Shown in pieces: positions 18,607 to 26,039 of a stretch of 34,273 nucleotides of DNA. This DNA is from CAZFAT01 sp964517075 (GTDB lineage: Bacteria; Acidobacteriota; Vicinamibacteria; Vicinamibacterales; SCN-69-37), in contig CAZFAT010000283.1 in NCBI GenBank assembly GCA_964517075.1, positions 1 to 34,273 of the forward strand, read 5' to 3'. The notes under the pieces were generated by a model that made no database searches, was not told the origin of the DNA, and worked only from the letters and a program-made list of their open reading frames with translations. Both the position numbers and the translations under genes were made by a program. Positions within the stretch are counted from its first letter, which is position 1. Every line of letters begins with the position of its first letter.

Positions 18607-19506
18607 TCAGACGACCGATGTGCCCTCGCGTGCGGTCAACTCCCGGAACAGCGTGCTGAGACGGGCCGTGAGCGGCCCGGGGCCACCGCCGCCGATCGGC
18701 CGCGCATCCACCCTGGTCACGGGCGCCAGTTCGCCCATCGTGCCGGTGCAGAACACCTCGTCGGCCCGGTAGATCTCGGTCAGCGACAGGTCGCGCTCTT
18801 CGTGCGGAATACCGTTCGCGCGGCAGAGATCCAGGACGACTCCGCGCGTGATGCCTTCGGGGCAGGCGACGAGGCGGCTGGTCAGGACCCGACCCTGGCG
18901 AACGATGAACACGTGCGTCGCGTTGGTTTCGGCCACGAACCCCGCCACATCCAGCATCAGCGCGTCGTCGGCGCCAGCCGTATTCGCTTCGATCTTCGCG
19001 AGGATGGACTGGATGAGGTTGCAGTGGTGCACCTTGGGGTCCAGGCAATCGGGCGGAAAGCGGCGGATGGAGCTGGTGATGAGCGTGATGCCCGTCTTGT
19101 CGTAGACCGGCGCCTTGAACTCGGCCAGCACGATGAGCGTGGGACCCGACGTGTTGAGCCGCGGGTCCATGCCGGACGTGTACTTGACGCCGCGCGTCAG
19201 GGTGAGCCGGATATGAACGCCGTCGGTCATCTGATTGGCCGCGAGCGTCCGCTGCATCGCGTCGGTGATCGCGGCGTCGGTCGGGATCTCGGTGAAGGCC
19301 AGCGCCAGAGCGGAACTGCGAAGCCGCTCGAGATGTTCGGACAGCTTGAAGATGCGCCCGTGGTAGAGCCGCAGGCCTTCCCAGACCGCATCGCCGCCCT
19401 GCACGGCCGAGTCGAACGGGCTCACGGCCGCCTGGTCACGATGGACGAGCTGGCCGTTCACGTACACGATCAGGTCGCGATTCTTCTGGTTGAAGGACTG
19501 GAGCAC
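18607..19506 (-). CDS. Class IV PLP aminotransferase (branched-chain / D-amino-acid aminotransferase-like)
   Basis: This is a 299-residue protein. The GTG at 19506 is chosen because GGGAGG precedes it and a longer reading would overlap the upstream gene. The fold-type IV pattern is clear: IVYVNGQLVHRDQAAVSPFD, GDAVWEGLRLYHGRIFKL, and the PLP lysine K158 in CLDPKVHHCNLIQSILAK. FVAETNATHVFIV and EEVFCTGT-type stretches (here ADEVFCTGTMGELAPV) bind the cofactor phosphate. The lysine context resembles D-alanine aminotransferase more than IlvE. It is cytoplasmic. It follows the sulfotransferase-like gene by 19 bp, so the two are probably one operon. The amino donor and acceptor cannot be read from sequence. 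Confidence 0.88.
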   Translation of the reverse strand: MLQSFNQKNRDLIVYVNGQLVHRDQAAVSPFDSAVQGGDAVWEGLRLYHGRIFKLSEHLERLRSSALALAFTEIPTDAAITDAMQRTLAANQMTDGVHIRLTLTRGVKYTSGMDPRLNTSGPTLIVLAEFKAPVYDKTGITLITSSIRRFPPDCLDPKVHHCNLIQSILAKIEANTAGADDALMLDVAGFVAETNATHVFIVRQGRVLTSRLVACPEGITRGVVLDLCRANGIPHEERDLSLTEIYRADEVFCTGTMGELAPVTRVDARPIGGGGPGPLTARLSTLFRELTAREGTSVV

Positions 19507-19525
19507 GGACCCTCCCGCTGCCGTC

Positions 19526-20251
19526 TTATCGGAGCCGACAGTCGTACAGCCGCTGGTAGATCCCGTCGGCCTCGTCGAGCAGGCCATTCACGCCAGGCGG
19601 CACCGGCCCGGCGGGCGGTCGCCACGGCTGGAACGTGGTGGACGTCATGAGGGCGTCGTACCAGTACTTCGCCCACACGCCGTCGGTCTCGCGTGGTCCC
19701 GGCGGCCACGAGAGCATCGCGTCGGTGAACTCGACGCCAACCGACTCGCAGAGACGACGCAGCATGCGCGGCGGATTCTCGAGCACGTCGCGCGCGTCGA
19801 TGACCGGCGGCACCCGGCCGGTCCGCTCCCCCACCCAATCGAACAGGTCCAGTTGCTGCGGCAGGCCGGTCGCCTCGAGCGTGGGCGGGCCAGCGATGCG
19901 CGTGAACGACGCCACGACCTCGCGCGGCTCTCGGATCAGGAACACGTGCGTCAGCCGCTCCAGCCACTCGCGGTCGATCTCCGGCAGCAGGTGATGGGTC
20001 ATGTGCTTCTGGTAGAACACCGTCTTGCCGGGCGGCAGCGGGTCCTCGGAGAGCACGCGGGCGACCGCGCGCCAGTCGGTGTCCTGGGACCGCATCACCT
20101 CGTCGGCGCCTGGATGCGGCGCCCCCGACTTCATCAGGTAGTGCGCGTACAGCGGCTCGTCACAGACCACGGTGTCCGGGCGGTTTCCCCACGCGCGCAT
20201 GATGGCAGACGAAATGTTCCGGGGCCCCGACCACATCGCAATGCGTGGCAT
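19526..20251 (-). CDS. Sulfotransferase-like P-loop protein paired with the aminotransferase
   Basis: This 241-residue protein begins MPRIAMWSGPRNISSAIMRA, in which SGPRNISS replaces the usual 5'-phosphosulfate-binding loop of sulfotransferases. FLIREPREVVASFTRIAG near residue 115-135 corresponds to the 3'-phosphate-binding strand and helix. VIDARDVLENPPRMLRRLCE is the typical later helix. There is no signal peptide. The family is annotated as sulfotransferase-like, but activity is rarely shown; it could be a nucleotide-binding partner of the aminotransferase. A TACAAT at 20269-20274 on this strand may be its -10. A hydrolase gene diverges from the same region. Confidence 0.78.
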   Translation of the reverse strand: MPRIAMWSGPRNISSAIMRAWGNRPDTVVCDEPLYAHYLMKSGAPHPGADEVMRSQDTDWRAVARVLSEDPLPPGKTVFYQKHMTHHLLPEIDREWLERLTHVFLIREPREVVASFTRIAGPPTLEATGLPQQLDLFDWVGERTGRVPPVIDARDVLENPPRMLRRLCESVGVEFTDAMLSWPPGPRETDGVWAKYWYDALMTSTTFQPWRPPAGPVPPGVNGLLDEADGIYQRLYDCRLR

Positions 20252-20268
20252 GCTGTGACTCGAGCGGC

Positions 20269-20274
20269 ATTGTA
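20269..20274 (-). promoter_or_regulatory. Candidate -10 (TACAAT) for the sulfotransferase-aminotransferase operon
   Basis: TACAAT on the minus strand lies 17 nt before the ATG at 20251, giving a leader of about 11 nt with only a weak CGAG as ribosome-binding site. No clear -35 is seen. Confidence 0.35.
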
Positions 20275-20293
20275 GGCCAGCCGACGCCCGGCC

Positions 20294-20327
20294 GCGATGC
20301 CGGCGGGACATCTCCCGCCGGCATTGC
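20294..20327. repeat. 15-bp inverted repeat with 4-nt loop abutting a -10 hexamer
   Basis: GCGATGCCGGCGGGA, then CATC, then TCCCGCCGGCATTGC: the arms match at 14 of 15 positions. The right arm ends directly before a GATACT (20328-20333). The palindrome therefore covers the -35/spacer region of a possible promoter for the hydrolase gene, and could be an operator, a REP-type element or a terminator. Confidence 0.65.
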
Positions 20328-20333
20328 GATACT
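20328..20333 (+). promoter_or_regulatory. Candidate -10 (GATACT) for the secreted hydrolase gene
   Basis: GATACT stands 23 nt before the ATG at 20357 and would give a leader of about 17 nt. The hexamer directly follows a strong palindrome. Confidence 0.35.
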
Positions 20334-20356
20334 GTGCCCGTCCGGGAACCATCACC

Positions 20357-21214
20357 ATGCGGCACTGGATCGTCGTCCTCGCCGGCCTGTTCGCCGCCAC
20401 GGCGTTCGCGCAACAGCCACAGAATCCGTCGCCGCTCGTCGAGCACACGAGGGCGCACCCGCGGCTGGCCGAGGAGGCGCCGGCCGGCCGCCGCGACACG
20501 CTGGAGATCGGCACGCTTTTCCTGCCGGCAAGGCTCAGGTCGCCGGCGCCGCTCGTCGTCCACTTCCACGGCAATACCTGGCTGCCCGAAGTGGCGGCCG
20601 CGCGCGCCGGCGGCACCGCGGTCATCACGATTCAGCTCGGCACGGGCTCAGGCGTCTATGCGCGTCCGTTTCAGGACGCGGCGCTGTTCTCACGGCTGAT
20701 CGCCGAGGCCGAGACGAAAGCGGGCCGGGCGTTCTCGCCCGTGAGCCTCACGTCGTGGAGCGCCGGCTACGGTGCGGTGCGGGAGATCCTGAAGGTGCCC
20801 GCTCACTATGCCAGGGTCGAACGCCTGCTGCTGATTGACGGACTGCACACGGATTACGTGGATGGCCGGCCGAGTACGGGTGCATCGCTCGAGTCACAAC
20901 TGGGAACCGCGGGGCTCGAGGTCTTTCTGCAGTTCGCCCACGATGCCGTGGCCGGACGGAAGCGGATGATCGTCACCCACTCCGAGATTTTCCCTGGCAC
21001 GTACGCGAGCACGACTGAAACGGCCGACTGGCTGCTCGCCCGGCTCGGCGTGCCGCGCACGGCCGTGCTCCGGTGGGGCCCGATGGGGCTGCAGCAGCTG
21101 AGCGAGGCGAAAGCCGGCCGGTTCCTGCTCACGGGCTACGCCGGCAACAGCGCCCCCGATCACGTGGACCAGCTCCACGCGCTGCCGGATTGGCTGAAAC
21201 AGCTGCGACGGTGA
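20357..21214 (+). CDS. Secreted alpha/beta-hydrolase-like protein
   Basis: This is a 285-residue protein. The ATG at 20357 begins a clear signal peptide (WIVVLAGLFAATAFAQ). An alpha/beta hydrolase core follows: APLVVHFHGNTWLPE carries the HG oxyanion strand, and LTSWSAGYGAV places the candidate nucleophile at S135 in an S-x-S-x-G elbow. H-containing PDHVDQLHALPDWLKQL near the C-terminus may give the catalytic histidine. The likely reaction is ester or peptide hydrolysis in the periplasm, but the subfamily was not recognised. It is divergent from the sulfotransferase-like gene. Confidence 0.75.
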   Translation: MRHWIVVLAGLFAATAFAQQPQNPSPLVEHTRAHPRLAEEAPAGRRDTLEIGTLFLPARLRSPAPLVVHFHGNTWLPEVAAARAGGTAVITIQLGTGSGVYARPFQDAALFSRLIAEAETKAGRAFSPVSLTSWSAGYGAVREILKVPAHYARVERLLLIDGLHTDYVDGRPSTGASLESQLGTAGLEVFLQFAHDAVAGRKRMIVTHSEIFPGTYASTTETADWLLARLGVPRTAVLRWGPMGLQQLSEAKAGRFLLTGYAGNSAPDHVDQLHALPDWLKQLRR

Positions 21215-21254
21215 CGTTCGGGCGGACGGCTCGGTGATCACAAGACCGGACGAC

Positions 21255-21271
21255 CCCTCAGGATCTGAGGG
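21255..21271. terminator. Small hairpin between the hydrolase gene and the next gene
   Basis: CCCTCAG-GAT-CTGAGGG is a perfect 7-bp stem with a 3-nt loop, 41 bp after the hydrolase stop codon. No U-tract follows, so termination is only a possibility. The rest of 21215-21450 holds no recognisable gene. Confidence 0.3.
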
Positions 21272-21450
21272 ATTGCTGGCCTCGGTGCCGCGCACAGTTC
21301 TGGAAGAGCGAAATGTATGCGCGCAGCCAGACCTGTAGGCCGGCCTGCCAGGGTGACGAATCAGCCACGCACGACCGCGGCTCGCGGCCGCCGCCTGAGG
21401 AGGGCATGCCCCTTGCTCCCATGCCCTGCACCCTTTCAAGGAGACACCAG

Positions 21451-22098
21451 ATGCGTCTCAACCACAGAATTGTCGTGGCGGCGGTCGGCTCGCTCGCCAT
21501 CGTTGCCACGGGTTTCGTCGCCGCCGCGGGCGGGCTCACGCCGCTTCAGGGCGATCCGGTGCCGTTCGTCACGATCAAGAAGTTCACGAACGGGCACGAT
21601 GCCGATTTGGCGCCAGGTCCCTCGATCGCCGTTGGCGATCCCATCACCTGGACGTACGTCATCACGAACACGTGGACCGGAACCCTCGGGGGGATCGTCG
21701 TCAGCGACGACCAGGGGGTACTCGTGGATTGCGACGAGGTCAGGACGCTCGCGGCCGGTGCGTCGTTGACCTGTACGGGGGTCGGTGTCGCGACGGCTGG
21801 TCCCTACGCCAACGTCGGATGGGTCACCGCCCTGGCGGGGCCTCAGGCGGCCATCGCCACCGACCCGAGCCACTACACCGGCGTGGAGTCCTCCGGGGCC
21901 GGGCAGACCGGGACGGACGTGAAGATCCCGTTGTGCCACCGCAATCGGCCCGGCGCCTACGTCCTCATCCAGGTCAATGTGGTGGCCCAGCCCGCGCACG
22001 TCGCGCACGGCGACAGCCAAATCGGCGGCAGCGTACCGAACCAGCCGGGATTCGTGCTCGGACCCGGGTGCGTTGTCGTCCCGGCTCCGCAGCCGTGA
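21451..22098 (+). CDS. Secreted protein with a DUF11/DUF7507-like beta domain and a CH...AHxxHGD C-terminal domain
   Basis: This is a 215-residue protein. AAGGAG seven bases before the ATG at 21451 fixes the start. A signal peptide (VAAVGSLAIVATGFVAAAGG) is followed by one immunoglobulin-like unit of the DUF11/DUF7507 kind: ITWTYVITNTWTGTLGGIVV, VSDDQGVLVDC, LTCTG and AGPYANVGWVTA. The C-terminal 60 residues (KIPLCHRN, then AHVAHGDS) resemble a small Cys/His motif found at the ends of various secreted bacterial proteins. It is probably a cell-surface or extracellular structural protein with no enzyme activity. A 129-bp hairpin element starts two bases after its stop codon. Confidence 0.78.
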   Translation: MRLNHRIVVAAVGSLAIVATGFVAAAGGLTPLQGDPVPFVTIKKFTNGHDADLAPGPSIAVGDPITWTYVITNTWTGTLGGIVVSDDQGVLVDCDEVRTLAAGASLTCTGVGVATAGPYANVGWVTALAGPQAAIATDPSHYTGVESSGAGQTGTDVKIPLCHRNRPGAYVLIQVNVVAQPAHVAHGDSQIGGSVPNQPGFVLGPGCVVVPAPQP

Positions 22099-22099
22099 A

Positions 22100-22228
22100 G
22101 CGTTTTCGAGAAAGCGTGCAGTCTGCGGCCGGCCGACTTTGCCGCAGCGCGGCCGACGGTCCATCCGGCGGAGGCCGTGCGAGCGTGCGGCTGGAGGCCG
22201 GCGCGGACTGCACGCTTCTCGAAAACGC
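22100..22228. repeat. 129-bp hairpin element with roughly 33-bp terminal inverted repeats (MITE- or REP-like)
   Basis: The left arm 22100-22134 begins GCGTTTTCGAGAAAGCGTGC and the right arm 22196-22228 ends GCACGCTTCTCGAAAACGC. They pair over about 32 positions with a one-base bulge and a few mismatches. Inner segments also pair (GCCGCA with TGCGGC, GGCC with GGCC), so the whole element can fold as one long stem. It holds no reading frame and starts 2 bp after a stop codon. Confidence 0.75.
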
Positions 22229-22352
22229 CATAGCGCATCCCCTGGCGCGCAGGCGTGCAGGGCCTGGCCAGCACCAGCGGGGGGAACCTCACGCCGAGCG
22301 TTCCAGGTGCCGGGCAGTATAGGATCTGCCCTCAGTTACGGAGCCGCTCTCC

Positions 22353-23030
22353 ATGCCCGTTTCGTCCGCGCGCGTCGCGTGTCTCTGTCTGTTGGCGATC
22401 TCCGTGGCGCCTCCGGCTGCCGGCCAGGACCGGGCCCCTGGCTTCGCGCGCGAGCGCATCTACGTGGGCGTCGCGCCGCAGGTGAACGCCACGCTGGACG
22501 GCGTGTCCTTCGACGGCCTGACGGTGTATGAACGCGTCGGCGGCACGGAAGTGGCGATTCTGCCGAAGCTGGACGAGCAGACGACGATGCGGGTGCTGGT
22601 CGGTTTCCGGTCGCGGCCGCTGGCGCTCGAGTTCAGCGTCGAGCGGGCGCGACACGGCGGGACGTTCGATGACGTTCCGGTGACCTCGGTCCTCACCGCG
22701 TTCAACGTGGATGGCCGTTTCTTCTTCCGGACCACCCAGCGCGTTCAGCCTCACCTCGTCCTCGGCATCTCCATTCCCCTTCTTCGAGTCGAGGACGGCA
22801 GTTTCGACGATCCGCTGCTGGGCGATGCGCGCTGGCGCGGCACGGGCCTGAACACCGAGGTAGGGGTCACGGTATTCGCCACGCCGCGGCTGGGCTTGAG
22901 CGTCGGGTACGTCTATCGTCCGATCTGGTTCACGACGGTGCGCGGCGTGCACGACGAGTCGCTCGAGCTGCTGCCGAAGTTCCGCGAGAGCAGCGCCCAC
23001 CCGTCCGTGATGGCGTTCTGGACCTTCTGA
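22353..23030 (+). CDS. Secreted outer-membrane beta-barrel-like protein
   Basis: This 225-residue protein has GGAG upstream of its ATG and a signal peptide (ACLCLLAISVAPPAAGQ). The mature sequence alternates polar and hydrophobic residues in strand-like stretches (TTMRVLVGFRSRPLALEFSV, LGLSVGYVYRPIWFTTV) and ends in the aromatic residue Phe (AFWTF), as outer-membrane barrels do. No specific family is recognised, and the role could be porin-like or structural. It converges with the sulfatase gene 11 bp away. Confidence 0.65.
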   Translation: MPVSSARVACLCLLAISVAPPAAGQDRAPGFARERIYVGVAPQVNATLDGVSFDGLTVYERVGGTEVAILPKLDEQTTMRVLVGFRSRPLALEFSVERARHGGTFDDVPVTSVLTAFNVDGRFFFRTTQRVQPHLVLGISIPLLRVEDGSFDDPLLGDARWRGTGLNTEVGVTVFATPRLGLSVGYVYRPIWFTTVRGVHDESLELLPKFRESSAHPSVMAFWTF

Positions 23031-23041
23031 CGGCTCGCGAT

Positions 23042-24469
23042 CTAGCGTGAAGGGTCGCCGGCGCCGATGCGCGCCTCGAGCCGGCTCGGGTAGGGCGGCA
23101 CCGACGCGCGGTGATCGGCGGCCAGCCGGCGGAGGCGCTCGATGATCTCCGGGTGATCCGCGGCCACGTTGTGTTGTTCCGACGGGTCGTGCTCGACCTG
23201 ATAGAGTTCCGGCGTCTCGTGGACAATCCGGCCGCCAAACTGCCCGTACGCGCCCTCGCTGATCAAGTGGGCCTTCCACGCGCCCTGCCGGACGGCATAC
23301 AGCTCGCGCTGCCGGTAGTAGAACACGACGTCGCGCGGCGCCGGACCGGTCCCGAACAGCACCGGCCGGATGTCGTATCCATCGAGCGGCCGATCGCCGG
23401 GCACCTGACCACCCGCCAGCGCCACCGCGGTGGCCCACAGATCGAGTGACGTGCCGAGAGCCGTCACCGTGGCGGGCCGGATGCGTCCGGGCCACCAGGC
23501 GATGAAGGGCACACGCATTCCGCCTTCCCACGTGGTGCCCTTGCCCGCCCGCAGCAGCCCCGCCGATCCGCCGTGAGCCCCGTAGGACAGCCAGGGACCA
23601 TTGTCGGAGGTGAAGAAGACCACCGTGTTCTCCGCCAGGCCCTCGGCGCGAAGCGTCTCGACAATCCGCCCCACGGACCAGTCGATCTCTTCAATCACGT
23701 CGCCGTAGAAACCACGCGCCGAGCGGCCGGCGAACTCGGCCGATCGGAACAAGGGCACGTGCGGCATGGAATGCGCGACGTAGAGAAAGAAGGGACGTCC
23801 CCGGTTCCCGCGGATGTAGCGGACGGCTTCGTCCGTATACCGCCGGGTCAGTGACGTCTGATCGGCGGGCCGCTCCACGATCCTGGTGTCGCGCATCAGC
23901 GGCACGTTCCAGTACTCGGCGCGCGGATCCAGGAATGCGGCGCGACCCGCGGGCGACCGGGCCGCATCGCGGTCCATGTCGTTCGAGTACGGCAGACCGA
24001 AGTAGGTGTCGAAGCCGTTCGCGGTCGGCAGGAACGGCGGCAGGTGGCCCAGGTGCCATTTGCCGACCATTCCCGTCGCGTACCCCTGCGCCTTCAGCGC
24101 CTCGGCGATCGTGATCTCTTCAGGCGGCAGACCGAGCGACGAATCGGGAAACAGCACGCGTCGCGGGCCCGTCATGCCGAACCGGATCGGGAGCCGGCCG
24201 GTCAACAATCCGGCGCGGCTGGGCGTGCAGACGCTGGCGGCCGAGTAGAACTGCGTCCATCGCTGGCCGCTGGCGGCCAGTTCGTCCAGGTGCGGCGTGC
24301 GGATGGTCGGGTGGCCGTACGCGCCCAGATCGCCGTAGCCCATGTCGTCGGTGAAGATGACGACGATGTTGGGCGGCGCCCCAATGGGCAACTGCTGCGC
24401 GCCGGCCGGTCGGCCGAGCGCGAACCAGGCGACGCACGCGACAAGCCGGACCGCGCGGAGGGTCGTCAT
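23042..24469 (-). CDS. Exported sulfatase (formylglycine-type, Cys motif)
   Basis: This is a 475-residue protein. The ATG at 24469 starts a signal peptide (LVACVAWFALGRPAGAQ). The type I sulfatase fold is clear: NIVVIFTDDMGYGDLGAYG supplies metal-binding Asp residues, and C81-TPSRAGLLTGR is the CxPSR motif in which the Cys becomes formylglycine. GMVGKWHLGH and FFTSDNGPWLS are further active-site stretches. It probably removes sulfate esters from a sugar or aromatic compound in the periplasm. No maturation enzyme gene is nearby. A TATCAT exactly 6 nt before the ATG and the absence of a ribosome-binding site suggest a leaderless mRNA. A second sulfatase gene diverges 79 bp away. Confidence 0.92.
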   Translation of the reverse strand: MTTLRAVRLVACVAWFALGRPAGAQQLPIGAPPNIVVIFTDDMGYGDLGAYGHPTIRTPHLDELAASGQRWTQFYSAASVCTPSRAGLLTGRLPIRFGMTGPRRVLFPDSSLGLPPEEITIAEALKAQGYATGMVGKWHLGHLPPFLPTANGFDTYFGLPYSNDMDRDAARSPAGRAAFLDPRAEYWNVPLMRDTRIVERPADQTSLTRRYTDEAVRYIRGNRGRPFFLYVAHSMPHVPLFRSAEFAGRSARGFYGDVIEEIDWSVGRIVETLRAEGLAENTVVFFTSDNGPWLSYGAHGGSAGLLRAGKGTTWEGGMRVPFIAWWPGRIRPATVTALGTSLDLWATAVALAGGQVPGDRPLDGYDIRPVLFGTGPAPRDVVFYYRQRELYAVRQGAWKAHLISEGAYGQFGGRIVHETPELYQVEHDPSEQHNVAADHPEIIERLRRLAADHRASVPPYPSRLEARIGAGDPSR

Positions 24470-24475
24470 GCATGG

Positions 24476-24481
24476 ATGATA
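24476..24481 (-). promoter_or_regulatory. Candidate -10 (TATCAT) for a leaderless sulfatase transcript
   Basis: TATCAT on the minus strand is followed by CCATGC and then the in-frame ATG at 24469, so +1 would fall on the start codon. The geometry is the same as at 3204-3209 and 3375-3380. Confidence 0.45.
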
Positions 24482-24514
24482 GAGAACATCAGGGCGCGGG
24501 GCTCGGTTTTTTGC

Positions 24515-24520
24515 CATACT
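24515..24520 (+). promoter_or_regulatory. Candidate -10 (CATACT) for the second sulfatase gene
   Basis: CATACT follows a run of six T and would start a leader of about 22 nt that contains GGGAGGGG before the ATG at 24549. This rightward gene therefore looks conventionally led, unlike its divergent neighbour. Confidence 0.35.
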
Positions 24521-24548
24521 CGCTGCCAGTCGTCCGGGAGGGGCTGCC

Positions 24549-26015
24549 ATGCGCGTGAGTCGACTGCTGTTCGCGGGTCTGGTCCTGGTGACCGCGGCCT
24601 GCGCCGAGACCCGGCCACCGGCGGCGCCGCGCCCCAATGTGCTCGTCATCCTCACCGACGACCAGCGCTGGGACGCCCTTGGCGTCGTCCAGCGCGAGAT
24701 GGGCGACCAGGCGCTGTTTCCGTGGTTCCAGACCCCGCACCTCGACCGGATCGCCGCCGAAGGCGCGCGCTTTGCCAACGCGTTCGTCACGACGTCCCTG
24801 TGCTCGCCCAGCCGGGCGTCGCTCTTGAGCGGCCGCTACGCGCGGCGCCACCAGGTGCTGGACAACTTCACCGAGTACCCGGTGGACCTGCCCAGCTACC
24901 CGCGCCGGCTGCAGGAGGCCGGTTACGAGACCGCGTACATCGGCAAGTGGCACATGGGCGAGGACAACGACGCCCAGCGCCCGGGATTCGACCACTGGAT
25001 GAGCCACCGCGGCCAGGGCAACTACTTCGACAACGAGTTCAACATCAACGGGACGCGGCGCCAGCTTCCCGGCTACTACACGACGGTCGTCACCGATCAC
25101 GCCGTCGAGTGGCTGAAGCGGCCGCACGACCGGCCCTGGCTCCTCGTGCTGGGCCAGAAAGCGCCGCACGGTGGACCGATTCAGCCCGAGCCGCGCTTTG
25201 CGAAGGCGCTGGACGGGTTCCCGATTCGCAAGCCGGTGAACTACAACAACTACCGCGCTGCCGACGGCAAGCCGGCGTGGCTCGAGGAGAGCCTCAACAC
25301 GTGGCACGGCCACGGCGGTCCGCTCTACGACCTGAAGGAGTACGACACGTTCGTCCGTGCCTACCTCGCGACCTTGCTCTCGGTCGACGAAAGCGTCGGG
25401 CGCGTGTACGCGGCGCTCGCCGAATCCGGACAGCTCGACAACACCGTGCTCGTCTTCACCAGCGACAACGGCTTCGTGCTCGGCGAGCATGGCCGCGTGG
25501 ACAAGCGGACGATGTACGAGGAGAGCATCAGGATTCCGCTGCTGATGCGCTTTCCGCGCCTGATTCGGGCTGGGACGGTCGTCTCGCCGATGGTGCTCAA
25601 TCAGGACGTCGCGCCCACCCTGCTGGAGCTCGCGGGCGCTCAGCCGCTGGCGGATGTCACCGGCCGGTCCTTTGCGTCGCTCCTGACAGGAAGCGCAGGC
25701 GAGTGGCGGAGCGCGTTCGTGTACGAATACAACTACGAGAAGCAGTTTCCCTACACGCCCAACGTGCGCGGCGTGCGGACGGATCGCTGGAAGCTGATCC
25801 GCTACCCCACCGGCGACGGCTCACCGGAGCGGTTCACCACGGAGCTCTACGACCTCCAGTCCGATCCGTACGAGCGTCACAACCTGATCAACGAGCCGGC
25901 GCACGCCGCACAACGCCAGGTGCTGGAGCGGCTGTTGGAAGAGACCTCCCGCACCGCGGGCCCCGACTCGATGCCGGTCTACGAGGGCATCGTGGACGTA
26001 CGGCCGAAGTATTAA
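24549..26015 (+). CDS. Sulfatase lipoprotein (formylglycine-type, Cys motif)
   Basis: This 488-residue protein has GGGAGG before its ATG. The N-terminus has a lipobox-like LVTAAC18, which suggests a membrane-anchored lipoprotein. NVLVILTDDQRWDALGV holds the first metal ligands, C85-SPSRASLLSGR is the formylglycine motif, and AYIGKWHMGEDND, LVLGQKAPHGGP and FTSDNGFVLGEHG complete the sulfatase signature. The C-terminal VRTDRWKLIRYPTGDG and LYDLQSDPYERHNL are typical of S1 family choline/iduronate-type sulfatases. The substrate is not known. It shares an intergenic region with the divergent sulfatase, which suggests related substrates. Confidence 0.93.
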   Translation: MRVSRLLFAGLVLVTAACAETRPPAAPRPNVLVILTDDQRWDALGVVQREMGDQALFPWFQTPHLDRIAAEGARFANAFVTTSLCSPSRASLLSGRYARRHQVLDNFTEYPVDLPSYPRRLQEAGYETAYIGKWHMGEDNDAQRPGFDHWMSHRGQGNYFDNEFNINGTRRQLPGYYTTVVTDHAVEWLKRPHDRPWLLVLGQKAPHGGPIQPEPRFAKALDGFPIRKPVNYNNYRAADGKPAWLEESLNTWHGHGGPLYDLKEYDTFVRAYLATLLSVDESVGRVYAALAESGQLDNTVLVFTSDNGFVLGEHGRVDKRTMYEESIRIPLLMRFPRLIRAGTVVSPMVLNQDVAPTLLELAGAQPLADVTGRSFASLLTGSAGEWRSAFVYEYNYEKQFPYTPNVRGVRTDRWKLIRYPTGDGSPERFTTELYDLQSDPYERHNLINEPAHAAQRQVLERLLEETSRTAGPDSMPVYEGIVDVRPKY

Positions 26016-26019
26016 ACGC

Positions 26020-26035
26020 GAAGAGACGTCTTTTC
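26020..26035. terminator. Possible weak bidirectional terminator between convergent genes
   Basis: GAAGAGACGTCTTTTC is a 16-bp near-palindrome in the 24-bp gap between convergent stop codons. It ends in TTTT for the rightward gene. The stem is short and AT-rich. Confidence 0.25.
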
Positions 26036-26039
26036 TGCG

